Of a stretch of 64,000 nt of DNA, positions 27,723-35,207 are shown one piece after another. The stretch lies in NCBI RefSeq assembly GCF_022788655.1, contig NZ_CP084951.1:3162001-3226000 (forward strand). Reading direction: 5' to 3'. A model generated the notes under the pieces. The model was not told the DNA's origin and did no database searches. It worked only from the letters and a program-made list of their open reading frames with translations. The DNA is from Sulfitobacter indolifex (GTDB lineage Bacteria > Pseudomonadota > Alphaproteobacteria > Rhodobacterales > Rhodobacteraceae). A program made the translations under genes and the position numbers. Positions within the stretch are counted from its first letter, which is position 1. The number at the start of each line of letters is the position of its first letter.

Positions 27723-28757
27723 TTAGGCTCCCAATACGTCGCGGATTACGGCGAGGTTGATGTCGTCATGTTCAGCGATGACCACCAAATGCCCCGCGCG
27801 CGGATCGCTGCCCCAAGGGCGGTCGAACTGCTGACGCACCCGCGCGCCCACGGCCTGCACCAACAGGCGCATTGGTCTGCCCTCGACAGCGACATAGCCC
27901 TTCACGCGCAGGATGTTCTGCTCACGCGCGAGCCGCTCGATTGCGGCGACCAGCGCCTCGACATCCGACACTTCCGGCATCGGGATCACCACGGTTTCGA
28001 AATCATCATGCTCGTGATCGTCGTGGCCATCATGGTGCGAAGGACGCGCAGCGAGGTCGTCTTCGGCAGCGGCATTGAGGCCCAGCACGACCTTGGGGTC
28101 GATCACACCTTCGGTCATCTCAAGGATTGGGATCTCGCGCGGGCTCTCCGCTTCGATCACCTTGCGGGCTTTGGCGAGCCCTTCTGGGCCGGCCAGATCG
28201 GCCTTGGACATCAGGATAATGTCGGCGCAGGAGATTTGATCTTCGAACACCTCAGACAGCGGAGTTTCGTGGTCGAGACTGTCATCGGCCAGACGCTGCG
28301 CATCAACGGCGGCGACATCAGCGGCAAAAGTGCCTGCGGCCACGGCCTCGGCATCGGCCAGCGCGATCACGCCATCGACGGTGATCTTCGAGCGGATCGC
28401 GGGCCAGTCGAAGGCCTTAAGCAGCGGTTTCGGCAGGGCCAGCCCGGAGGTTTCGATCAGGATGTGATCGGGGCGGGTCGGCAGGGCCATCAGCGCCTCA
28501 ATGGTCGGGATGAAATCATCCGCCACGGTGCAGCAGATGCAGCCATTGGCCAGCTCGACGATGTTTTCAGCCGGGCAATCCTCAATGGCGCAGGATTTCA
28601 GGATGTCGCCATCAACACCCACTGTGCCGAACTCATTAACCAGCACGGCAAGGCGACGCCCGCCTGCATTGGTCATCAGGTGGCGGATCAGCGTGGTTTT
28701 ACCGGATCCGAGAAAGCCGGTGATGACGGTAACGGGAATTTTGGCGAGATCGCTCAT
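27723..28757 (-). CDS. cobW: CobW family GTPase metallochaperone
   Basis: Protein of 344 aa of the COG0523 family. It has the P-loop GFLGSGKTTLIRHL at residues 14-27, the metal site GCICCTV (CxCC), and a His/Asp-rich insert HHDGHDDHEHDD in the C-terminal half. CobW is thought to deliver Co2+ to the cobaltochelatase, which fits its position directly upstream of cobN. Start ATG 28757 overlaps the stop of the DUF1636 gene (ATGA); the open frame runs further upstream but only through that gene. Confidence 0.94.
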   Translation of the reverse strand: MSDLAKIPVTVITGFLGSGKTTLIRHLMTNAGGRRLAVLVNEFGTVGVDGDILKSCAIEDCPAENIVELANGCICCTVADDFIPTIEALMALPTRPDHILIETSGLALPKPLLKAFDWPAIRSKITVDGVIALADAEAVAAGTFAADVAAVDAQRLADDSLDHETPLSEVFEDQISCADIILMSKADLAGPEGLAKARKVIEAESPREIPILEMTEGVIDPKVVLGLNAAAEDDLAARPSHHDGHDDHEHDDFETVVIPMPEVSDVEALVAAIERLAREQNILRVKGYVAVEGRPMRLLVQAVGARVRQQFDRPWGSDPRAGHLVVIAEHDDINLAVIRDVLGA

Positions 28758-29128
28758 GAGGTAGGCTCCTGCGGCAGGGTCAAAGGGGGGATACGCGCAA
28801 GGCTTTGCTTGCGAAAGATAACCGGGCGTTCGCGCCATGGCACAAGCCCGTCTTCGGTGGCGGCATAGGCGGCGGCACCAGCAAGGATGTCGGCGGCGTC
28901 TTCCTTGGTCAGACGGCCATAAACATAGGACCATTTGCCGGGCGCAGACAGTGCCACGGCAGCACCCTGCGAACAGGCGGAAAGACATTGCACCGGCACG
29001 ATTGTTACGCCCTCGGGCGCGCCTGCGGCGTCAAGGGCGGCATGAAGCTGCGCACCGGGGCGCGGCGCATCTTCTTCCAGCACCTCACCTGCGCGGCAGG
29101 TCATACAGACATGTAGGGTCGTGCTCAT
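28754..29128 (-). CDS. DUF1636 small Cys-motif protein (copy 2)
   Basis: Protein of 124 aa with the same CxxC...CxxxC layout as the copy after cobA (Cys8, Cys11, Cys48, Cys52), but a longer spacer between the pairs and a C-terminal extension (PVIFRKQSLARIPPL). Both share the region GKWSYVYGRLT / GKVAYLFGEIT and a terminal 'ARIP'. It is directly coupled to cobW (ATGA). Function unknown; a [2Fe-2S] redox protein or a cobalt-handling protein for CobW/CobN are the main possibilities. Confidence 0.8.
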   Translation of the reverse strand: MSTTLHVCMTCRAGEVLEEDAPRPGAQLHAALDAAGAPEGVTIVPVQCLSACSQGAAVALSAPGKWSYVYGRLTKEDAADILAGAAAYAATEDGLVPWRERPVIFRKQSLARIPPLTLPQEPTS

Positions 29129-29200
29129 TGATCTGATCCCATCGGGTTATGCGTGCCGGGTATGCGCTCCGGCCCGTTATGAAAAGGGGAAGCGGGGCGA

Positions 29201-29698
29201 TTATTCAACTGTCAGCACCTCGCGCGCGGTAATCGGCGCACCGTTTACCGCGAAGGGGCGGTGGTCATTGGCATTGAGCGTGACCTCAACCGTAACCTCG
29301 CCCTTGGGCAGATCGGGCAGATGCAGCCACGGGCCGTAAAGGCGCCCGATCTTGGTGCCGTTGACATAGACATGGGCATGGCCCTCGCCCGGCTGGTGGT
29401 CGCCGCTGGCGTTTTGCGGCGCAAAGGCGAAGCCTTCGGTTTCCACGAATAGGTTATGGCCCGACATTGGGTCAGGCGTCACGCGGATCGCAAGGCTTGG
29501 GGTGTCTTCGTCGATAAGCGTGAGAGGTTGGCCGTGCATCTGTGCGTGATCCGTGCCGCCGTGGTCCATCCCGCCATGAGCGGCAGGGTCGCCGTGGTCA
29601 TGACCGTCAAAGGTCACGCCGTTGCTCGCGGCGATGGCAAAACCAATGCCACCGCCAAAGACCAATCCGATGGCGAATAGTGCCAGTGATCTGTCCAT
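29201..29698 (-). CDS. His-rich exported/membrane-anchored protein
   Basis: Protein of 165 aa not assigned to a named family. Residues 5-23 form an N-terminal membrane anchor or signal (LALFAIGLVFGGGIGFAIA). A His/Asp/Gly-rich segment follows (about residues 32-56, with HDHGD, HGGMDHGG and HAQMHG), then a compact C-terminal domain with GHAHVYVNG and YGPWLHL. A good ribosome site (GGAGG) precedes ATG 29698, which is 11 bases after the cbtA stop. The composition and position between CbtA and the cobW genes suggest a periplasmic cobalt-binding accessory to CbtAB; this is inference. Confidence 0.68.
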   Translation of the reverse strand: MDRSLALFAIGLVFGGGIGFAIAASNGVTFDGHDHGDPAAHGGMDHGGTDHAQMHGQPLTLIDEDTPSLAIRVTPDPMSGHNLFVETEGFAFAPQNASGDHQPGEGHAHVYVNGTKIGRLYGPWLHLPDLPKGEVTVEVTLNANDHRPFAVNGAPITAREVLTVE

Positions 29699-29709
29699 CT
29701 TGACCTCCC

Positions 29710-30393
29710 TCAGGCGCTGCGCGCGCCTTCACGTTGCCAAAAGAAGCCGGCGAAGCTGCCCAGCAGCACCCAAGCGGCAAGGCCAATACCAAGTGCGCGG
29801 GCGGCAAATAGCGCGCCGATCTCAGTCGGCACCGGGCCGCTAAAGCTCTCGGGCTCGGGTGCGCCGACGATATGCGGGGCCATCAGCAACACCGCCGCGC
29901 CGATCCACGCGCCCCAGCCAGTGCCGAAGGTCAGCAGCCACATCGCCACCAACGCTGCTGCTGCGGTGGCAAACCACCAGATTTGCCGCGCGGTGATGTC
30001 CGCCGCGGCCACACCGGGCACTTCGGGCGCAAGGCTAAAGCCCGGCGCGAGGTGGAAAGCGACGAAACCGGCCACACCCCAAAGGATGCCCCAGCGGCCA
30101 TCAATCACTGCGCCGCGCTCTTCGCCAAAGCTCATCGCGCCAAGTAGGATCAACGCATAGGCGGTATAGGTCAGCATGGTGAAGATCAGGCTCAGCCCAT
30201 CACGGACGGCATCGAAACCGGGCAGATCGGGGTGCGCGCTGACCGCGTCGGCACCGAAATGCACCAGTGCACCGGTCTCATAAAGCTCAGCATGAAGCAG
30301 CACGGGCTGCACGAAATAGAGCTGCAACAGGCCGGTCAGCAGCCCGGCAGACGCCCCTGCAAAGAGGGCGGAGGTTAGGAAACGAGAGAACAT
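29710..30393 (-). CDS. cbtA: Cobalt transporter subunit CbtA
   Basis: Polytopic protein of 227 aa with about five membrane segments, starting FLTSALFAGASAGLLTGLLQ and containing the family's HAELYETG and YALILLGAMSFGEERG. CbtA and CbtB are predicted cobalt uptake proteins, first recognised because they lie behind B12 riboswitches, as here. The start has AAGGA 8 bases upstream. A 222-base gap separates it from cbtB. Confidence 0.9.
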   Translation of the reverse strand: MFSRFLTSALFAGASAGLLTGLLQLYFVQPVLLHAELYETGALVHFGADAVSAHPDLPGFDAVRDGLSLIFTMLTYTAYALILLGAMSFGEERGAVIDGRWGILWGVAGFVAFHLAPGFSLAPEVPGVAAADITARQIWWFATAAAALVAMWLLTFGTGWGAWIGAAVLLMAPHIVGAPEPESFSGPVPTEIGALFAARALGIGLAAWVLLGSFAGFFWQREGARSA

Positions 30394-30615
30394 CGAAATG
30401 GTCCTTGGATACGAAATGAAAGACGGCGCCGCGCATGAAGCGGGCCGAGACCGTCACCAGACCTCTAGACGTGGTAGACCCTTCCCAACGCGATATGCGG
30501 TGGAAAGTGAGCACAGCTGGTCAGCGAAAGGCTGGCAAAAGCAGACGGACGGCAGAATCACAGATAGCCGGACTGCGTGTTGGCAGCCCGGACCCCTGTG
30601 ACAGTGACGTGGCGC
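30394..30615 (-). other. cbtB-cbtA intergenic segment
   Basis: The gap of 222 bases is unusually long for this tightly packed operon. I see no second riboswitch core (no conserved GCCACTG or AGCCAGGAGACCTGCC match), no protein-coding frame with a ribosome site other than the cbtA leader, and no strong terminator with a T-run. Confidence 0.4.
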
Positions 30616-30801
30616 TTAGTGGCAGGGAAAGCCTGTCGCGTGGCGCACGTCGTGGGCGGCATCATGCAATGCAGCGGCCTGCACATGGCCGGTCAGCGCC
30701 ATCAGTGCCACACCCAATACGGCGGCGAACAGCGCCGGTACGAGTTTGCTGCGCGTGGCGCCGGCGGTCTTGATCCCAGCGGTCTTAATCATCGTCGTCA
30801 T
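30616..30801 (-). CDS. cbtB: Cobalt transporter subunit CbtB
   Basis: Small protein of 61 aa with one membrane segment (LVPALFAAVLGVALMALTG) and a C-terminal His-rich tail HDAAHDVRHATGFPCH, the hallmark of CbtB, likely a cobalt ligand. The start is set at ATG 30801 because AAGGAG lies 7 bases upstream; ATG 30807 is only 1 base from that site. It is the first gene after the B12 riboswitch. Confidence 0.88.
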   Translation of the reverse strand: MTTMIKTAGIKTAGATRSKLVPALFAAVLGVALMALTGHVQAAALHDAAHDVRHATGFPCH

Positions 30802-30850
30802 CTTCATTCTCCTTACCGTCACACCCGACGGCATCTAGCGTTTCACTTGC

Positions 30851-31036
30851 CTGGCAGGTCTCCTGGCTCGCGGGTCGTGACCTTTGCCCGCCTTCCCCGT
30901 CCGAATGGACAAGTGGCACGAGGGGCATTGGCTCACCGCTTACAGTCGCGGGGGCGGCTTCGGCTTCAGGGTCTTAGCGACCCCTTACTGAATTCCCTTT
31001 TCGGTCCCACACCATAGGGCGCTTTTCGGGACACCA
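30851..31036 (-). promoter_or_regulatory. Cobalamin (B12) riboswitch
   Basis: On the minus strand the AdoCbl riboswitch landmarks appear in order: GGGAATTCAG, then AAGCCGCCCCCGCGACTGTA with AGCGGTGAGCC, the B12-box-like GTGCCACTTG, GGGAAGGCGGGC, and the terminal GAGCCAGGAGACCTGCC. It lies about 37 bases before the cbtB ribosome site. High B12 would be expected to shut off cbtB-cbtA and, through tight coupling, the downstream cobW-cobN-cobG-cobH-cobI-cobJ genes. Because no clear terminator lies between it and cbtB, control may be at translation initiation. Boundaries are approximate. Confidence 0.95.
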
Positions 31037-31044
31037 AGCAGGTT

Positions 31045-31074
31045 CAATTACGCATTTTCGCCCCTCGATGACAA
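31045..31074 (-). promoter_or_regulatory. Candidate promoter of the riboswitch transcript
   Basis: TTGTCA (31069-31074 read on the minus strand), an 18-base spacer and TAATTG (31045-31050). Transcription would begin around 31037-31040, right at the 5' edge of the riboswitch, which is the expected position. The match to the sigma-70 consensus is only moderate. Confidence 0.45.
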
Positions 31075-31230
31075 GTCGCATTTAAGCGGACGCCGCAACC
31101 GATACGAGAAACGTACCGTCAGGGGCTGTATATAGTGGATTAACATGGGGCGAATCCTACATGCGGGTTGACCCGGATGGCGCGGGCGGGGCACATTGCG
31201 GGCTACTTTCGTACTAAGGGCGGCGAATTG

Positions 31231-32241
31231 ATGAATGATGACGTGGTGGCTGCCAATCGGTCGGCCCTGAACGAGGACATTCTCGGCAAAGTCGTTCGTC
31301 ATGCACGCCTGCCGCTTTGCATCACCGACCCCACGCTTCCGGACAATCCCATCGTCTATGTGAACGAGGCTTTTACCGATCTAACCGGCTACACGCTGGA
31401 TGAAATCGTGGGCCAGAACTGTCGTTTTTTGCAAGGGCCGGAGACCACGCGCGAGAGCGTCGATACGGTGCGCGAAATTTTGGTGGACCGCCGTGTCGAT
31501 ACGGTTGAGATCGTGAACTACCGCAAGGATGGAAGCCGATTTTTGAACGCCTTGCAGCTTGGTCCGATCAACGACGAGGCCGGGAACCTCGCCTATTTCT
31601 TCGGCTCGCAGTTGGATGTTTCCGAACGCCGCCAGGCCGAGCGGGAGCGCCGCGAACTGGCCGATGATGAGTTGCTGCACCGGCTACGCAATATCGTGAA
31701 CGTCATGACCGCTATGGTGCGGATGACCTCGCGGGAGGAACCCTCTCCGGCGGCCTTTGCGGAAAAGGTCATCGACCGGCTGTCGGCTCTGGGTGCCGCG
31801 CATTTCGAAACGATTGGCCGCAGCGATCAGAAAGAGGTCGACTTTAGAACGCTGATGGGGCCGATCATGCGGGCCTATACCTCGGCCACCGAAGAGCAGA
31901 TCACCTTAACTGGGGTGAACCCTGAAATCTCGCATCGGCTGGTCTCTCCGTTGACGCTGGCGCTGCACGAACTGGCCACCAACGCGGTGAAACATGGGGC
32001 GCTAAGCTCGGAAAACGGGCGTGTGTCGCTTGATGTCTCTATGCTGAAAGCGCCCGCGCGGATGCGGTTCATCTGGCAGGAAACCGGCGGGCCGGAAGTG
32101 ACGAAATCTGACCGCAGCAGCGGGTCGCGGATCATCCAGTCGCTGACCCGCGCCGCGGGCGGCACATTGCAGTATGAGTGGCGGCGCGAGGGGCTGGTGG
32201 CGACAGCAGAATTTCCGATGTTTGCCCTGCTCGAAGGCTGA
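31231..32241 (+). CDS. LOV-domain HWE-type sensor histidine kinase
   Basis: Protein of 336 aa from ATG 31231; a TTG start at 31168 would add 21 residues. The LOV domain spans about residues 25-130 with the flavin-adduct motif GQNCRFLQG (reactive Cys64). The kinase part has an H-box near His150 (LLHRLRNIVNVMTA), the HWE N-box LHELATNAVKHGALS (Asn251) and the WxE motif WQETGGP (Trp282, Glu284). It should be a blue-light-switched soluble kinase. No response regulator is adjacent; it is divergent from the B12 riboswitch and ends 3 bases before convergent pncB. Confidence 0.93.
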   Translation: MNDDVVAANRSALNEDILGKVVRHARLPLCITDPTLPDNPIVYVNEAFTDLTGYTLDEIVGQNCRFLQGPETTRESVDTVREILVDRRVDTVEIVNYRKDGSRFLNALQLGPINDEAGNLAYFFGSQLDVSERRQAERERRELADDELLHRLRNIVNVMTAMVRMTSREEPSPAAFAEKVIDRLSALGAAHFETIGRSDQKEVDFRTLMGPIMRAYTSATEEQITLTGVNPEISHRLVSPLTLALHELATNAVKHGALSSENGRVSLDVSMLKAPARMRFIWQETGGPEVTKSDRSSGSRIIQSLTRAAGGTLQYEWRREGLVATAEFPMFALLEG

Positions 32242-32244
32242 CCG

Positions 32245-33537
32245 TTAAACGATCACCTTCTGCGCGGCCTGTTCGCCTACACCAAAGACCCGTTTGTACC
32301 GCGCGATTTCATCCGCCGGGCCCATCGCTTTATTGGGGTTGTCCGACAGTTTCACCGTAGGCCGCCCATTGGCGCTGACCGCTTTGCAGACAAGGCTGAA
32401 GGGTGCCAGCGCATCGTTCGGGACCAGCCCGCGGAAGTCATTGGTAAGCAGTGTGCCCCAGCCGAAGGAAATCTTGGCCTTGCCCGCAAACTGGGCGTGA
32501 AGCTCTTTAATCTTTTCCACGTCGAGCCCATCACTAAAGATGACCCGCTTGGTCGTCGGATCCTCCCCCCGTGCGCGCCACCAGTCGATGGCCGTCTGCG
32601 CCGCCGTGGCCGGATCGCCGCTGTCGATGCGGATGCCGGTCCAACCCGCCAGCCAATCGGGCGCGTGATCAAGAAAACCCTTGGTGCCATAGGTATCCGG
32701 CAGGATTATCCGCAGGTTGCCGTCGTGTTCGTCGTGCCAATCCGAGAGCACGTCATAGGGCGCGCGGGCGAGCTCTTCGTCATCATCGGCCAGCGCGGCA
32801 TAGACCATCGGCAGCTCGTGGGCGTTGGTGCCAATCGCCTCTAGTTCGCGCATCATGGCGATGCGGCAATTAGAGGTGCCGGTAAAGGCATTGCCCAGCC
32901 CCTCATGCATCGCTTGCACGCACCAATCCTGCCAGAGATAGGAATGCCGCCGACGGGTGCCAAAATCGGCGATGGAGAGATTGTCTACCTCGCGCAGCGC
33001 TTCGATCTTTTCCCAAACGCGGGTCATCGCGCGCGCATAGAGCACCTGAAGCTCGAATTTGCCCATCGGGCCAAGTGCTGCACGGCTGCGCAGCTCCATC
33101 AACACGGCCAGCGCGGGGATCTCCCACAACATGACCTCGTGCCACTTGCCCTCAAAGGTCAGTTCAAATTGGTCGCCCTTCCGCTCCAGATGGTAGGGCG
33201 GCAGGCGCATGCCTTCGAACCATTCCATGAAATCGGGGCGGAACATCTGGCGCTTGCCGTAGAAGGTATTGCCGCGCAGCCAAGTGCTCTCCCCCCGGCT
33301 GAGGCTGAGCGAGCGGATGTGGTCGAGCTGTTCGCGCAGCTCACCCTCGTCGATCAGATTGGCCAGCGGGATATGCGTGGAGCGGTTGATCAGGCTAAAG
33401 GTGACCTGCGTGTCCGGCTTGTTGCGAAACACCGACTGGCACATCAGCAGCTTATAGAAATCCGTGTCGATCAGCGACCGCACGATCGGGTCGATCTTCC
33501 ACTTGTGGTTATAGACGCGGGTGGCGATGTCGACCAT
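32245..33537 (-). CDS. pncB: Nicotinate phosphoribosyltransferase
   Basis: Protein of 430 aa of the PncB family, converting nicotinate, PRPP and ATP to nicotinate mononucleotide in NAD salvage. Family stretches are DPIVRSLIDTDFYKLLMCQ, SIADFGTRRRHS (with the catalytic-site His region), GIRIDSGDPA and ISFGWGTLLTND. The start is ATG 33537, with AAGGA upstream; a longer frame to 33591 lacks a ribosome site. It follows pncA with a 69-base gap, so nicotinamide can be salvaged by the pair. Confidence 0.95.
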   Translation of the reverse strand: MVDIATRVYNHKWKIDPIVRSLIDTDFYKLLMCQSVFRNKPDTQVTFSLINRSTHIPLANLIDEGELREQLDHIRSLSLSRGESTWLRGNTFYGKRQMFRPDFMEWFEGMRLPPYHLERKGDQFELTFEGKWHEVMLWEIPALAVLMELRSRAALGPMGKFELQVLYARAMTRVWEKIEALREVDNLSIADFGTRRRHSYLWQDWCVQAMHEGLGNAFTGTSNCRIAMMRELEAIGTNAHELPMVYAALADDDEELARAPYDVLSDWHDEHDGNLRIILPDTYGTKGFLDHAPDWLAGWTGIRIDSGDPATAAQTAIDWWRARGEDPTTKRVIFSDGLDVEKIKELHAQFAGKAKISFGWGTLLTNDFRGLVPNDALAPFSLVCKAVSANGRPTVKLSDNPNKAMGPADEIARYKRVFGVGEQAAQKVIV

Positions 33538-33606
33538 GGGAGGTTCCTTGTTGCTTGCTTTCTTGTGCCAAGGGCGCGGCCCAATAGGCAAGGGTAAAGC
33601 GGTGGA

Positions 33607-34203
33607 TCAGGCCAGCGTTACCCCCGCCGCGCGCATCCCCTCGCGGGATTTGGCGAGCGATCCGTCCAGATCAATGGCGCGGCACAGCTCTTCGCGGACA
33701 TCGACATTGAAACCCAGTTTCGCCGCATCCACCGCCGAGAAGTTCACGCAGAAATCCAGCGCCAGCCCGACCATGGTCAGCCGTTCGATCCCGCGCGTGC
33801 GCAGGTAACCTTCAAGCCCCGTGGGGGTGCTATGGTCATTCTCAAAAAACGCCGAATAGCTGTCGATGTCTGGGCTATAGCCTTTGCGAATGATCAGATC
33901 GGCCCGGTCTGTTTGCAGATCAGGATGGAACTGCGCGCCGATGCTGCCTTGGATACAGTGGTCAGGCCAGAGCACTTGCGGGCCATAAGGCATGGTGACA
34001 ATCTCATACGGCGCATTGCCGTCATGCGAGGACGCAAAGGATGAATGCCCCGCCGGGTGCCAATCTTGCGTCAGAACCACCGCGGCAAACTCGGGCATCA
34101 GCGCATTGATCCCGCGCAGAATCTCATCGCCTTGGGGCACTTCCAGCGCACCACCGGGGCAGAAATCATTTTGGACGTCGATCACGATCAGGGCATGGGT
34201 CAT
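33607..34203 (-). CDS. pncA: Nicotinamidase / pyrazinamidase
   Basis: Isochorismatase-fold hydrolase of 198 aa deamidating nicotinamide to nicotinate, the substrate of the next gene's product. It contains VIDVQNDFCPGGAL with the catalytic Asp, the metal-site stretch TQDWHPAGHSSFAS and VGLALDFCVNFSA with the nucleophilic Cys. ATG 34203 is preferred over ATG 34209 because it lies 7 bases from AAGGAG. Confidence 0.94.
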   Translation of the reverse strand: MTHALIVIDVQNDFCPGGALEVPQGDEILRGINALMPEFAAVVLTQDWHPAGHSSFASSHDGNAPYEIVTMPYGPQVLWPDHCIQGSIGAQFHPDLQTDRADLIIRKGYSPDIDSYSAFFENDHSTPTGLEGYLRTRGIERLTMVGLALDFCVNFSAVDAAKLGFNVDVREELCRAIDLDGSLAKSREGMRAAGVTLA

Positions 34204-34301
34204 CGTCATTCTCCTTAACGAAAGGGGTAGGGCTGCGGGTGGGGTAGGTCAATGGCACGCCCCGGATTGAGCTTTGCGCCCGAAGCGCTTATTTGACGCT
34301 T

Positions 34302-35201
34302 ATGTATACCATTGCCGCCCTATATCACTTCACCCGTTTCGAGGATCCCGCAGCGCTTAAGCCTGCGCTGCTGGCGCTTTGCGGGGCGCAATCGGTCATG
34401 GGCACGCTGCTTTTGGCGCCCGAAGGGGTGAACGGCACCATCGCCGGACCTCGCGCCGGGATCGACGCGGTGATCGCCCACCTGCGCGCCCTGCCCGGCT
34501 GCGCCGATCTGGAGTGGAAAGAGGCAACGAGCGATAAGCCGCCTTTTGGCAAGATGAAGGTCCGCATCAAGCGTGAGATCGTGACGATGGGCCAGCCCGA
34601 TGTCGATCCGCGCGCCAAGGTGGGCCATTATGTTGATCCGAAAGAGTGGAACGAGTTGATCCGTTCCCCCGATGTGGCGGTGATCGACACGCGCAATAAT
34701 TACGAAGTCGCCATCGGCACCTTTGAAGGCGCGGTCGACCCCCAGACCGAAAGCTTTGGCGAATTCCCCGAGTGGTGGGAGGCGAACAAAGAGCGTTTCC
34801 ACAACAAGAAGATCGCGATGTTCTGCACCGGCGGTATCCGTTGTGAGAAGTCGACCAACTATCTGATCGGCCAAGGGGTGAATGATGTCTTTCACCTCAA
34901 AGGCGGCATTCTAAAATACCTCGAAGAGGTGCCCGAACAGGAAAGCACTTGGGAAGGCGATTGCTTTGTCTTCGACAACCGCGTCAGCGTCGGCCACGGG
35001 CTGCGCGAGGGGCCGCATATGCTCTGCCACGGGTGCCGCCGTCCGATCCTGCCTGAGGATACGAAACACGCCGGGTATGAGATCGGGGTTTCGTGCCATC
35101 AATGTGTGGACGAGACTTCGGATGCCGACAAGGAGCGTTTTCGCGAGCGGCAGCGGCAGATCATGTTGGCGAAAGAACGTGCAGCGCCAGATCAGAGCTA
35201 A
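34302..35201 (+). CDS. trhO: tRNA uridine(34) hydroxylase TrhO (YceA rhodanese)
   Basis: Protein of 299 aa matching TrhO/YceA: an N-terminal acylphosphatase-like domain (LLLAPEGVNGTIAG) and a rhodanese domain with the catalytic loop FCTGGIRCEKST, followed by a Cys-rich tail (CHGCRRPI ... CHQC) that may bind metal. TrhO uses O2 to make 5-hydroxyuridine at wobble position 34. ATG 34302 is preferred to the upstream TTG 34293. It is convergent with the oxidase gene, 6 bases apart. Confidence 0.92.
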   Translation: MYTIAALYHFTRFEDPAALKPALLALCGAQSVMGTLLLAPEGVNGTIAGPRAGIDAVIAHLRALPGCADLEWKEATSDKPPFGKMKVRIKREIVTMGQPDVDPRAKVGHYVDPKEWNELIRSPDVAVIDTRNNYEVAIGTFEGAVDPQTESFGEFPEWWEANKERFHNKKIAMFCTGGIRCEKSTNYLIGQGVNDVFHLKGGILKYLEEVPEQESTWEGDCFVFDNRVSVGHGLREGPHMLCHGCRRPILPEDTKHAGYEIGVSCHQCVDETSDADKERFRERQRQIMLAKERAAPDQS

Positions 35202-35207
35202 GCGCCT

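Noticed and set aside
27327..28868. Plus-strand frame of 513 codons over cobW and cobN
   Set aside because: cobW and cobN are unmistakable on the other strand; the frame has no recognisable domain.
30394..30615. Second B12 riboswitch between cbtB and cbtA
   Set aside because: A stretch with AGTCCGGCTATCTG looked similar to the 3' end of a B12 element, but the conserved core and the GCCACTG box are absent.
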